NCBI GenBank assembly: GCA_022478985.1
Contig: JAKSZP010008014.1
Coordinates: forward strand, 1 to 64,000
Direction: 5' to 3'
Origin: Massospora cicadina
Lineage: Eukaryota; Entomophthoromycota; Entomophthoromycetes; Entomophthorales; Entomophthoraceae
Length of the DNA stretch: 64,000 nt
Numbering within the stretch: the stretch's first letter is position 1; each line of letters opens with the position of its first letter. Position numbers and translations under genes: made by a program. Shown piece after piece: positions 11,901 to 22,153 of this stretch. A model generated the notes under the pieces. That model saw nothing but the letters and a program-made list of their open reading frames with translations, was not told where the DNA came from and did not search any database.

Positions 11901-11990
11901 CATGAGGTCCCCTACCATAGCCAGGGTGGAATACCTGGACATGTTGAACATCCCCTACTCCCTCAATACCTAAAAATCCATATCCTCAAC
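8935..11990 (+). pseudogene. LINE-A ORF2, 5' part (endonuclease and RT), broken
   Basis: ORF2 would nick target DNA and reverse-transcribe the LINE RNA. The endonuclease start is visible as DILAIQETYF at about 9,021, with a PHCEG variant downstream. The later endonuclease block is at 9,480-9,640 (NGQLRSMTCIDLI, then LSNHRMVSV, where sister copies read SDHRLVSI). RT motifs: KKGDLLDLANWKPISLTNTDTK at 10,460-10,525, FGFIP-like near 10,590, and the catalytic block at 10,979-10,990 reading FAEE in place of FADD, so both catalytic aspartates are now glutamates. Thumb and C-terminal segments run to about 11,975 (YLDMLNIPYSLNT). The rest of ORF2 resumes at 14,823. Confidence 0.7.
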
Positions 11991-12639
11991 CCATGAGGCT
12001 AGTAAGTGAGATTTGCTCGCCACTTTGTTGGGTCACCCTTTTAAGATTGGGGTGTTGCTTTGGGCTTTTTCAGCAGTTTGATGCAAAACATGACATCATT
12101 TTTTAATTTGCTTTTAGAAATGCTAAGTCTAAATTATTAGTTAAAGTCATAATTTAGATCTATTCAGGTATAGTTCAGTGGTGACAATATGAGTTTTGAA
12201 GCTTACCTGTTGCCAATTAGATTTTGAGATTTTTTTTAGCAGAGCAAATTGAATTCTTACAATCTAGCTTTACTACCTTCCACTTTGGGGAAGAACAGCC
12301 AATTGGAGATTTTTGGACTATCACAAAATTGAGGTAAATTGATTCTCCAATTCTCCAATGGTTTATTTATTCTATAAATGATTTGACATTAGATTTTCCT
12401 GAATTTAATTTTATTATATAAATGTATTTAACACTTATCATGAATTATAACCAATCAAAACATATATTTTAAGCTCCACTGATGAACTTGCCATTAGTTA
12501 TAATTGTTAATTGATTCTATAAAGCTTCTAACAATATCAACATGTAAATAGCAATTATGTTATGGGTAATTATAACTAACTTTTAAAATATGAATAGTTT
12601 CAGTACTATAAGATATAAATAGTTTAAAGCATTGATTAT

Positions 12640-13110
12640 TTTTGGGATGATACCCCCGCTTAAATTACATATCTATAATTTTAACTCAAAGGTTAGCACT
12701 TTAATAGTTTTCTAATATTTTGGTAAAATACTTACTAGATTGTTGTTTTCATTAACTGCTTAAATTACAGATAAAAATTATTTGCTAGATTGTTTTTTCA
12801 CTATCCCCACTTAGATTAAAGATTTACAATTTTAACTCAAAGGTATACACTTTAATGGTTTTTAGGTATATAGGAAAAATATTTACTAGATTTTTGTTTT
12901 TTTATCCCTGCTTAAATTGCAGAAAACTGTACACTAGATTGTTGTTTTCACTACCCCTGCTCAAATTACAGAACTACAATCTCAACTCAAAGGTAAGCAC
13001 TTTAATAGTTTTTAGTTATTTAGTTAAAATATTTACTAGATAGATGGGTTTATTATCCCCACTTAAATTACAAAATTTTACTCTCACCACCAAGGTAAGC
13101 ATAATATTTA
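12640..13110 (+). repeat. Tandem array with 21-nt exon-like cassettes
   Basis: Units of about 150 bp (the last interval about 100 bp) repeat a 21-nt core at 12,671-12,691, 12,822-12,842, 12,972-12,992 and 13,074-13,094. Typical cores are ATTTACAATTTTAACTCAAAG and AACTACAATCTCAACTCAAAG. Each is preceded by a CTTAAATTACAG-like 3' splice-site motif and followed by GTAAGC or a variant (GTTAGC, GTATAC). Between cores a shared block TTTACTAGATTGTTGTTTTCA recurs, twice accompanied by core-less half-units. The cores are multiples of three and would encode (I/N)(Y/F)(N/T)(F/L)(N/T)(S/T)K. Confidence 0.65.
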
Positions 13111-13189
13111 AGCTTAAAATATAAATTGATATCATTTTTTGTTAAGTTTTTGATTATTATACATATTATTATTAATATAGATATTGATG

Positions 13190-13880
13190 TTTTATTTTAC
13201 TAGATGTTTGATTCCAGCACAACATCCAAATTCTGAAATGATTATTTATATCTTTTTCAAGGTAAGTTTTTTGATGGTTTAATTATCTCACTAACTATAG
13301 CATTTAATTTTGATGCTTTACAAGATTTTGCCTCCATTTTGGACATTTGAAATCTGAAATGAAAGATATCTCCCACTGTAAGCCTTTGATGATGATAATT
13401 AATTTTGGTAGATGCGTTTTTGACTTACCCACCTGTAATCATCTGAAAGGGTTACAAATATCTTTTTATAGTGTTTTATATTTCTTATTAAATAATGTTT
13501 TAGTAATGTTGTTGTTTTTGATTTCAGCATAAATTATCTGTTATTATCCATGTTTACTAACATCCTTATGGTAAGCATTAATATCTTTATTTGATCTTAT
13601 ATAGTGTTTTAATGTTGTCAATTTTGATTTTAGTATCTATCTGAAATGGATGGCAAACATCTTTTTAAGGTGAAGTTGTTTCTTACTTGGCAATATTTTT
13701 AGTAATATTAATGATTTAAATCTCAGCATAAATTATATGTTATCATTTATATATTCATTTACCTAAATGCAAGTTTTAATATTTTTCCTCAATTAATATA
13801 AGTTAGTAACTTTATTTTTAATTTACTATGTTCTATATGTTATTATCTATGTTCACTAAAATCATCTATGTAGGGTTTAT
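13190..13880 (+). repeat. Second series of exon-like segments with AG / GTAAG borders
   Basis: Segments bounded on the left by (T/C)AG and on the right by a 5' splice-site-like motif. They are 13,229-13,260 with GTAAGT after it, 13,528-13,570 (43 nt) with GTAAGC, 13,634-13,669 with GTGAAG, and 13,727-13,768 with GCAAGT. The segments at 13,528 and 13,727 share the start CATAAATTATMTGTTATYAT, and a third copy near 13,830 has lost its borders. Spacing is 90-300 bp. This looks like a decaying tandem series related in style to the array just upstream. Confidence 0.45.
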
Positions 13881-14257
13881 TTTTTTTGTTCTACTTCTAT
13901 TTAGCTTCAAAATAATTGTACAATAAAAAGTAATAAATTGGTAACAAATTTTAATATAATGAATTTCTTCCAGGTTTTAATACTCTAAATAATCTAACCA
14001 TTATCCATGGTTAATCTAATTTAGCCTTATATGTTGCTTTAAATTTTTATGACTTTTGTAAAGTGTTTGCTCTTTTAATGGTTGACTTATACAAAAACCT
14101 ATTCATTTAATATCTACTATACTTCAATTAAATCAGATATATTTTACTAAATACATTTGTAAATGTATTAAGGTACTATATTATACTGATTATGGTCAGT
14201 TTGCTTGAGCCTGAAAGCTTAATAATTATAAAATTTTTATTTGGAGTTATTCCACTA

Positions 14258-14822
14258 TTTCTCTAGCCACAAGGGTAACAGCAAACCTACAGTCCAAGTT
14301 GCAAATGATAGTTTTATGGTATTATACCACTCTATCATATGTATTTTGAACCATAGAGTACTGCTTTGAAGAATAATAATAAAGTAAAAAAGTTAGTACA
14401 CAAGTAATAGGGGAAACACCAAAGCTATTAGTCTGAGTACCTCAAATAATAAATTGTATGGTATTATACCATATTTTAGTATTTTTAAACTAGAGCAATG
14501 CTTAGAGCTATATATTTATAGCTTAAGTTAGCTCATAGGCCATGAGGGCAACAGAATAGCTATTAGTCCAAGTGTTACAATTGATAGGCTTTATAGTATT
14601 GACTATACAACTTTTAGTATTTTTAAATTAGTTTAATGCTCAGAGTTATATTTTTATAGTAATAAGTTAGCTCATAGAGCATGAGGGCAACAGCATAGCT
14701 GTGAGTCCAAGTGCCACAAATGATAGTTTTTTTAAAGTAAATGAGGCTTGAGCGTAGTGGTGGCACAGATATCAGAAAGAGGTCACCAGCGTAGCTGGTG
14801 GCCAAATGGAGGCTGTGCCAGT
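14258..14822 (+). repeat. Tandem repeat of about 140-bp units carrying small hairpins
   Basis: Four units begin near 14,270, 14,410, 14,540 and 14,680 and share GCCAYGAGGGCAACAGMATAGCTRT..AGTCCAAGTG, plus TTTTAGTATTTTTAAAYTAG and AATGCTYAGAG. A fifth, divergent end copy at 14,778-14,810 reads CACCAGCGTAGCTGGTG, a 7-bp stem with a GTA loop. It sits inside an outer stem TGGCACAG (about 14,761) / CTGTGCCA (about 14,814). The fourth unit has the matching ACAGCATAGCTGT hairpin. The array ends where LINE-A resumes. Confidence 0.6.
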
Positions 14823-15400
14823 GAGAACTCGTGTAAGTACACCCACCACCATTTTCTGAAGCGACATATTTAGTCCCATGTGTGGCGCCTCTTGAGATGG
14901 GTATACCATAATGCTGAGTGCTCTAACGCTTTGCACTCAACTTGCGTCGTGTGTGGCCAGTATGGAACGTTGGTTCACTGCCTGGAAGAGTGCCCTCCCT
15001 CAAAAGCAATTTAGCATGAGGTACAGCATCTCTTTTGACAGGATCAGGCACTTCCCTTCAGCCTGTCTCAGGACATATTTGCTTTTTCTATGGTTTCCCC
15101 TCTATCACCTTCCCTCCATGCCTTAGTAGTAGCAATCGCTATGTGGAATATCCATATGATTGTCTAGGATGCCATCTCAGGTTCCACTCCCACCTTTCAG
15201 AAAGCTCTATGCCGGTTCCAGTTTCACCTTGTGGACCACTTTTAAGCGTGGATGTTTGGGTACCTCCCACCCCATCACCTCCAGATGGTCTCATTTTGGT
15301 TCCCAGTTTAGTTCATCATTTCAGACCCCTTCCTACATATGATCACATAGTGGCGCAAGCCCCTACATATGTGACCCCCCTTACTTCTCTTAGCATTCTC
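14823..15400 (+). pseudogene. LINE-A ORF2, C-terminal part
   Basis: Continues ORF2 after the 2.8-kb insert. At 14,878-14,990 the frames read SHVWR.LR, SNALHST and CVVCGQYGTLVHCLEECPPSK, matching LINE-D (SNALHSSCVVCGQNGTL) and carrying the CX2C...HX4C motif typical of LINE ORF2 C-termini. Further on, YPYDCLGCH at about 15,154-15,180 and SLVHHFRPLP near 15,310 match LINE-D PHDCLGCH and SLVLQIRPLP. The sequence is cut at 15,400 by LTR-X1, and the last 130 bp plus tail are at 21,822-21,950. Confidence 0.7.
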
Positions 15401-15887
15401 TGTCAGGCGAACAGCAAGTAAGAATTAGACTGGCCTGCCAGCCTAGATACCAGAGCACCCGAATGGCAAACCAGAATGCCCAAGGCACTGCTGCTGATAT
15501 GACGAATATAGAACTGGAAAGGAGTTCCACCAATATCTACCGCTGAGCCAGGGTTTTTTTGTACAGGCACAAGATAAAATACCAGAAAAACACTGCTGTT
15601 AACCCTGAGGGGTATGAGAGCGTCAGCGGAAAAGGCGGCTTAATTCTTATTTATTTGGTGAAGGTTGGCCAGGGGACAAGCACTTATGATATAGTGAGAA
15701 AACTAATGAAATTTGACAATCAAAGACACCCCAGAGGGTTCAGAGCCCCTCTTATTGTCTTCAGGATCACCAAGATTAGGATGGTAGGGAGGGGGTTATG
15801 CTGGATTATCCTTGGATGCAGCATGTGTGAATGAAAGGATTAACTTTTAGGAACCATATGGGGAACTATGTGCTGATTGTCCTTCTG

Positions 15888-18800
15888 TTATTTGGGGTCA
15901 TATGCCCAAACAGCCATGCTTGGAAATGTTCCAATATATGGCAGTGGAAGCAATAAATGGCTTCTTGGATAGTTGGCGCTGCTCCTGTGAACGATTCTAG
16001 TACCATTGTATGTATTGTCTATAGTGCTATTGCTAATATTAGCGCCCTGAGAGAAGGATGGATAGGATAGTCCATGTTTATAGCGAACATGTTCCTTGCT
16101 AGGCTGAATGGATGTCCGTTCTCTTGGCGTAAAAGGCGCATGGCCTCTTTCCATACAGCCACTGATGTTGGGCATTGTTCTAAACGGTGGGCTAGGCTTC
16201 CATACTGACCATATAGTGCATATGAGGTATGAGTGGCATTTGACCGTTCAACTGTTTGGTATACTCTCCTCATACACCTCCATACATGTGCTCTTAACCT
16301 GGGTTGGAGTAGAGGGTGATGTGTGTTCTCCATACAATTCTTTGGTTCTATAGGTTGTAGGGTATGTCCATATGGTCCAGGTAATTTATCCTGGCTGTGG
16401 TATTTGGGCTTTTGCTTATTATATTATCTGTGACTATTTGATCGTTGCTCTCCTGTCTGTGAGTTAGCCTTGGGCGTCCTTGGTGACTGGTTTGATCATT
16501 TATATGAATCCGCCATGTCGCTCTTCTCATGACTAATATTATTCGTTTAAAGTGTGCAGGAGTGCCATGTGGTCCTGCAGCTGTGGGATGGTATGCTAGA
16601 TACTTGATTAGTGTTCGGGGATCTGAGTTTCTTAATTGTAGTGCAATTGTGAAGTTATATCTTGCTGTTCTGGCCCTTGTGTATCTAAAAGATCTGGACT
16701 AGTCACCTGATCTATCCAGGATCCCAGTATATGGGTTGCTTGCTCTACGTAATTAATAAGCCTCATACCTCCATTCCTTCTTGAGCCAAATAGGGTTTCA
16801 AGACGTACAGGGGGGTTGTGGTTGGACCATAGCTATCCTTGTAATAGGGCGTGGACTGTGTTGAAGAAAGAGGGTGAGAAAGCTATTGCATGGGCCATAA
16901 ACCATATGATTGATAGAATCAATGAGTTGGCTACCGTGACCCTTCCTGTTAGACCTGTTTGGTTTATGTAAGGAGTCAATGCGTTTTGTTGTTTTGTCTA
17001 ATAATTGATTTTCCATCATGGAGTTAGCGTATCCTCCTTCTTCCAACCATACTCCCAAGTGACGAACAGGGCCAGCTGTCGGCTTGGTGATAAATGGAAG
17101 TTTTAGTGAGTTTGTTGCTAATTTTCGCCTCCTATCTCTGGTCAGGAGTCTTGATGTTGTACTAGCTTGTTGGCCCTGTGTAGATGGCATCCACTGGGTC
17201 TGATATTTACCCAGGAGTATAATTTCCGTTTTCTCAGTGTTAAGTGATGCGTTACTTATGTCAGATAGTCTTGAATTATCTTCTCAATTCTGCAAGCGTC
17301 TTGATTGTTGGATATTCCCACCACATAATCATCAGCGAAGGCATTATTTTAACTAGTGGTTGGCCCTTTACGTTGATTCCCTTGAGAAGTGTGTTTGTAT
17401 TTCGGATTAGAGGGTTCAAGCTAAAGTTGTAGAGTAGAGGGCTTAAGGGGTCATCTTGTTTTAGTCCTCTCTGTGGGATAAATGGGTTGGTTAAGAAGCC
17501 TGCTCCCCACACAGCCATGGTTACAGACTCTGTAAACAACATTACCCAGTTTATAAATCTATTTGGAAGCTTGAATTTTTGAAGGCAGGCTCTAAGATAG
17601 GTCCAGTTCACCCTGTCATATGCCTTTTGTTGGTCTAAAAAGACAAGTGCTCCAGAGGTTTTGGACTGGCAGACATTTGCAACTGTGTGGATGTTATCCC
17701 ATATGGATCTTCTTGTTACAAATCCATATTGTGATGAGGATAACGCATCAGTTGCAACTTCTCCTAGTCGTTTAGCCATAATCTTTGTGAAAATCTTTGT
17801 ATCTGTATTGGTTAGGGAAAATGGGCGCCAGTTAGATAGGTCTAATCTGTCTCCTTTCTTAATGAGATTGTGTATGCTTCTTTGCCTCCCAGTAGGAGTT
17901 ATGTTTCCATAATACACTTGTTCATAGAAGCTAGAAGAATGTTAGAGATGTTAGTAAAATAACTTATATAAACCATTGGGAATCCCATCAGGTCCATGGC
18001 ATTTCACTCTTGGTGTACCGCGTACTACTTCCCATAAGTTCTCGCGTGATATTAATTTTATTAAATTGTTATTTTTAACCGCGGTGTTGATATGTGCGCT
18101 TCTAAGAAATTTTTCAATTTTTTATGTTTTAACTGGCTTGGTTTTATACAATTTCGTGTAACCTGTGTACTTCAGTCGCGACTTCTTCAGGTGTTTCTGC
18201 TATGGATTTATCCAGTCGATGAACCTGTGTACAAGCTAATGTATTTTTCCTGGCATGGAATCATCAGAAAAATTAGCTCAAGAAAGTTTCTCCATCTCTT
18301 ATGTTTTTGCCCTTATATTGGAGTCCAATTCAGTGTTGGTGTTCGCAGATCGGGTGTTTAGCTGAGCAGAAACCTCTGCCCATTTACAACCCCATCCATG
18401 GCTGTATCCCATTCTTGGTACATTGTTTTCTAGATGGTCAATTTCAGCCGTTGTGTGTTTGATAAAGGCTGAAACTTCCCTGTGTTTTCTAGACGATGTA
18501 TGTTTAATTTGTTGGGTTGTTGATTTTTTTGAAGTTTTCCCATGTGGTTAGTGGGTCCAAGCAAAAGGGTATTTGAAAATCCCATATTGAGGATATTTCC
18601 TCCATCCAAGATTGAAATTCTGAATCAGCTAAACTTTCTGGGCATATTCTGCACCATCTGGGTGCTTGGGTACTTGGTTCCACCAGTTTATAGGACAGCA
18701 AAACAAGCTGATGGTCAGAGAATTCGATTTTTTCAGTTTTAAGCTTTTGAATTTGGTGCCAGAAAATTATTGGTGCGAGTATTAGTCTATCCTCGACATA

Positions 18801-19390
18801 GAGACAAGTGTACCATTGTGTACATGTGGGCGTGTCATGCTTTGTAGCAGGGATTGCCTTTTTGGCAGTGGATCATATAGTCCCAGGGTGGCCTTTAGTA
18901 CTCGAAGTTCTACTTGCCCTTGTGATATCTCCTTTGTGTATGGCCATCAGTCCATTTCTGGGTTAGTCCAGCAGTTCATGTCTCCCATGACAAAAGTGTT
19001 TGCTGGTAAATTTAGCTGTGTTAGGGCTGTGAGAAATTCTCTTCAGTCCTGTGCACCATTTAGGGCATACACACTGGCGATTGTGTGCACTTTGGTGTGC
19101 CATGAAAAGGTTACGTCAAGTATACAGCCATCCAGGAACAAATTTTTATTAATAAATTTAAATTTTTGGTTCACGCATACTATCACCCCACAGTGGAGCA
19201 ACCAAAATTATATTGTTGGGAAGAGCATTTTTCCCATGCCTCCTCCTCTCCCTGTGGAAAGTGGGTTTCCTGCACCGCCAGAATATCCACAGGTGGGTTT
19301 TTGTAGGAGACTTAACTTCTTAGCCTGGGACGTTAAGGCCTTGAGTCCCGCTATGTTTAGCATCCCTATCTCTACTGAGACGCCTGATGC
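15888..19390 (-). pseudogene. LINE-B ORF2 (endonuclease, RT, CCHC), broken
   Basis: Endonuclease start DILAVQETHFPQGEEEAWEK lies at about 19,290-19,230. The RT domain is clearest at 17,917-17,276: KKGDRLDLSNWRPFSLTNTDTK, QYGFVTRRSIWDNIHTVANVCQS, LVFLDQQKAYDRVNW and RGLKQDDPLSPLLYNFSLNPL. The catalytic motif FADD is present at 17,339-17,328 but in a different frame from the preceding RT segment because of a frameshift. The C-terminal part includes 17,190-16,798, 16,530-16,348 and 16,333-16,019, with YGQYGSLAHRLEQCP being the HX4C half of the terminal zinc motif, whose first cysteine codons have changed. Confidence 0.75.
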
Positions 19391-19603
19391 GCCTCAGGAG
19401 CTGTTAGCAGGACCTCCTGGCCTTAGTCCCTCACTCACATTGCTCTCCACTGCACCTCTGCTGTGCAGAACATAACCATGAGTAGGAGTTAGGGTGTATT
19501 CTGCCCCTTTCATCACCGCAGTTTTTGCTCCTGTCTTGGCTTTGCTTGGTTTCAATATGTTATTGTGGTGTACTTGTGGGTTTTTATTGGCCACATTATT
19601 TTC

Positions 19604-20806
19604 TTACGATTTCCATTGTTGATTTTCCTTCCCAATTGGGTTAACTTCTGCATTTTCTGGGGGTGCACCGAACCCCAATTTTGCTGCATTCATTTCTGAA
19701 TTGGGTTCTGCCGAATTTGAACTGGTTAGATTGGGTGTATGGTTTTCCGCAGGATCTGATTGGTTCATGGACTCAAATTCCTCCATGTCTTCCTGGATCT
19801 GCTCCGGCAATATGGTTGATTCTGACGAGGCCTTTACCTTGGAAGTGGCCAGCTTGCGAGCTTGTTTGGCCATTTTTTGTTCTTTTGGGGAAATATATCA
19901 ATTATTTTATATTGTCCATGTTCTCCCCAGTTGAAGGCTTGTGTAGTATCTGTGATTTTGGCATACTCTGAGTCATCTTCGCCCATTTCCTCCTCACAGA
20001 ATCCCAATTCTCTCAGGCCTTCTTTTATGGGGCAAGCATGAATCTTGTGCCCAAAGGCTTGGCAGTGGTTGCAAATGGGGGGTGCGCTTGCCACTGTTGC
20101 ACGGAACAGCTGGGATTTTTTCCCATCAATTGTGAATGATGTGATGTGGGGGATTTTTGTAACATCCTCTACTACATCCTGGATCAGTGAAGTTATTGCT
20201 ATTGCCTTCCCCATGCTAAGGGTCGCCATCAGCTGGAATCATTGCATTTCAAATTGTTTTTTTCTCCATAGGCTTCCAAGCCTTCTAAGAGATGTCTTTT
20301 GACTGCTGTGCACGCCAGTGTAGTCAGAAGATAGTCAAAAATAAAGATGTCTTTGTATTCTGTCCAATAAGTGTTTGGTTGGGACCAATTGCTGTCCGTC
20401 GGGAAGATTGAGTACTACTCTGACCTTTGCTGCATCATTTTCTTCTTCTGCAGTTTCAAACCTAAGGTCTGCTCAACCTCTGCAGATAGTATGGGTTGTA
20501 AGGTACACCGTGTGCAGGAAAAATTTTGTTGGACTTCGCCAAACTTTTCCCACATTGTCAGTGTTTCTACGCCCAGAAAAACTTGTATCCTGTGTTCCAC
20601 CGATGACAGTGGTTGTTATTGGGATACTTCAAAATAGCTGCATTATCTTAATAAGATTTTGACAAAACCCGCGGGATGCGCAACCTTGGGTTTTTATTTT
20701 TGCTTAAATTTTCATTTGTACCTATGCGCTTGATAGCTTTGGGTGGTGCAGGTCTGGGTCCGCTGCCCTTTACCGCGTTTGCCCAGCTCTTTACCTTATT
20801 GTTCAT
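19604..20806 (-). pseudogene. LINE-B ORF1, broken
   Basis: Start Met at 20,806 (MNNKVKSWANAVKGSG), aligned with the SWAxxxxG start of the other copies. Several frameshifts follow between 20,700 and 20,230. The frame from 20,229 is open for 131 codons and includes the zinc knuckle CNHCQAFGHKIHAC (CX2CX4HX4C) at about 20,080-20,030, then an acidic stretch EEEMGEDDSEYAK and FNWGEHGQY. The C-terminal part at 19,873-19,604 is AKQARKLATSKVKAS followed by an acidic Pro/Asn-rich tail. RNA-binding Gag-like protein by family. Confidence 0.7.
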
Positions 20807-21821
20807 ACTTATCTCGCCTGGTGTTGATTATTAAATTACGCTGTTCGAATCAAATCAAAATTACTAAAAGTGATAGTAATTGGAAAGAAAAGTAAGGCGG
20901 CTTAATTCTCAACATATAAAAACTAAATTTTGGGGAGGGTTTTTTAATGGAAATTTTAAGGAAGAAAAATCAACCAACAATTTTCTCAAATCGATGTGAC
21001 TGATTAAATAGTAGTCATTTTGGAGGGGAAATAAGTCAGGATTTGGTCTCGCAAGTTTGACCAACTGGAGAGTTGTTCAGGAATGGGGAACAAATAATTT
21101 AACTGGGAACTGACATTGTAGAATTTGGCGGCTGGCTGTGTCACTGTTAATTTGACCTCAAATGTCTGAACTGAGGCTTGACTGCATCTCTGATGGTTGG
21201 CACAATGGCGTTTAGCCTGACGAGCAGCAGGAATCCCCCAAGGCCACCCCACATAGTGTTGGGCCCATTTGGTTAGGAATGGGTTCAGGATGTCCAACCC
21301 ACCTAGGCTCGGTCACTGGGCTGTTTGTTTGGAAGTGGCATTGCATCAGGCGCACTTCCCAGTTTGCTAGAAGGAAGCTTTAAAACCTCGTCAATGGTGT
21401 CTGATGATGTTATCTGCCCGTCAGGGGTGATCCCTAACAATTTTGGGAGGAGATTTTTCTGATTGTCATATTAACCAAGTTGCAACTGTCAGGCATTTCA
21501 GCTGATATATTAGTCATCATGCCTTTTTGACCATTTGAAATCTGAGCATTGGGCTGATTGATGCCTAAATTAGTTCCAATCAATTTCATTTTGGCAATCT
21601 CGGTGCAGATTTCACTGATTCCTCATAGCAGTTCTGCCAAGGAGAGTGTGGGTACTAGAAACAGGATCCAAAGTGGGAGGGCTGTTGCCCAGCGCTTGTC
21701 TGCCACGTGAGCAAGATCGCCCTGAGTAACAAGGGGTACAGCCATCCTCTTTGGTGTCTTCTTTCTTGGGAACGAGAAAATGGCTTGATCAACGCCCAGA
21801 GGACGTTTGCCAGGACTTACA

Positions 21822-21950
21822 TTCCCGCTAGCATCAGTAGATAGTGTTTGCTTCTCTGGGGTGCCCTCCTCTCGCTAAATTTCATTTTGTTAGTTTAGTG
21901 TCTTATCAGAAGTGTCCATCCCCTGGTTGGCCTTCCCCAAATAAAATTAA
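21822..21950 (+). mobile_element. LINE-A 3' end and tail
   Basis: Continues LINE-A after LTR-X1. GCTTCTCTGGGGTGCC at about 21,850 matches LINE-D at 38,145-38,130 (minus). It ends AAGTGTCCATCCCCTGGTTGGCCTTCCCC then AT-rich sequence, the same tail as LINE-B, C, D and E and as the Y elements. The G2-LTR duplication begins at 21,951. Confidence 0.75.
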
Positions 21951-22153
21951 ATTAAAAAATAACTAATTAACTAAATTTAAAAGCAATTCAGTAATTCACC
22001 CAAATTTGAGATATGACACATTAATGTAAATTCAACCTTAATTTGGTACTTATAGAACCATTTGAGTAGCTTAGAAATTAGGATCCTGAATACTGGCGTA
22101 TGTCAATCTTCTCCCTATGGCAAGGCTTACACTATGCATAGAGAATACTGACA
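21951..22153 (-). repeat. G2 3' LTR, part 2
   Basis: Matches 32,040-32,225 in the other LTR: ACCATTTGAGTAGCTTA, GTATGTCAATCTTCTCCC and TGCATAGAGAATACTGACA are shared with small changes. The right end is TGACA at 22,153. Just outside, the minus strand reads TTGAGTGGGGCTC, a purine-rich tract expected before a 3' LTR. Confidence 0.7.

Larger units (their letters stand above)
11991..14822. mobile_element. 2.8-kb AT-rich insert of unknown origin inside LINE-A ORF2
   Basis: LINE-A aligns with its relatives up to about 11,977-11,990 and again from about 14,823-14,835, with almost no LINE sequence missing, so this block is an insertion. It has no long reading frame. The left 650 bp are unremarkable AT-rich DNA. 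Then come a tandem array with splice-site-like motifs (12,640-13,100), a second exon-like series (13,190-13,880), about 350 bp with nothing I recognise, and a hairpin-bearing tandem array (14,258-14,822). I found no terminal inverted repeats and no clear target duplication, so the class of element is unknown. Confidence 0.6.
15648..20893 (-). mobile_element. LINE-B: full-length non-LTR element
   Basis: Flanked by a perfect 16-bp duplication AAGGCGGCTTAATTCT (15,632-15,647 and 20,894-20,909). The uninterrupted LTR-X2 shows the unoccupied site at the same place. On the minus strand it starts ACTTTTCTTTCC and ends with the family tail (GTCCCCTGGCCAACCTTCACC near 15,660-15,680). Length 5,246 bp. 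Both ORFs are broken but all domains can be followed. It is the youngest layer of the left nest, because it sits in LTR-X1, which sits in LINE-A. Confidence 0.85.
15401..21821 (+). mobile_element. LTR-X1: solo LTR interrupted by LINE-B
   Basis: Starts TGTCAGGCGA at 15,401 and ends GGACTTACA at 21,821. After removal of LINE-B (15,648-20,893) and one duplication copy it is about 1.16 kb and aligns along its length with LTR-X2 (53,750-54,895). Flanking 5 bp are TTCTC (15,396-15,400) and TTCCC (21,822-21,826), an LTR-type target duplication with one change. No internal retroelement sequence is present, so it is a solo LTR, formed by LTR-LTR recombination. Confidence 0.75.
7413..21950 (+). mobile_element. 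LINE-A: full-length non-LTR element, itself interrupted twice
   Basis: The element starts with a pyrimidine-rich 5' end (ACATTTCTCTCTCATTGC) matching the 5' ends of LINE-B, C and D. It ends with the family 3' tail at about 21,915-21,950. The G2 LTR is duplicated on both sides (ATTAAAAAATAAC at 7,391 and 21,951). Its own sequence is 7,413-11,990, 14,823-15,400 and 21,822-21,950, about 5.3 kb, the same size as the uninterrupted copies. The gaps are a 2.8-kb insert and a solo LTR-X that in turn holds LINE-B. ORF1 and ORF2 are both broken. Confidence 0.75.

Noticed and set aside
12640..13110. CRISPR-like array
   Set aside because: Units of 150 bp with internal homology throughout, AT-rich eukaryotic context and no cas genes.
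11991..14822. Helitron
   Set aside because: No TC start, no CTRR end at the right distance from a hairpin and no Rep/helicase coding; the terminal stem-loop alone is insufficient.
14735..14830. tRNA or tRNA-derived SINE from the compound hairpin
   Set aside because: No acceptable A and B boxes or cloverleaf; the hairpin is related to the upstream tandem units.
14823..15400. A separate 5'-truncated LINE
   Set aside because: The G2-LTR duplication at 7,391 and 21,951 and the complementary ORF2 content show that it is the 3' part of LINE-A, displaced by the 2.8-kb insert.
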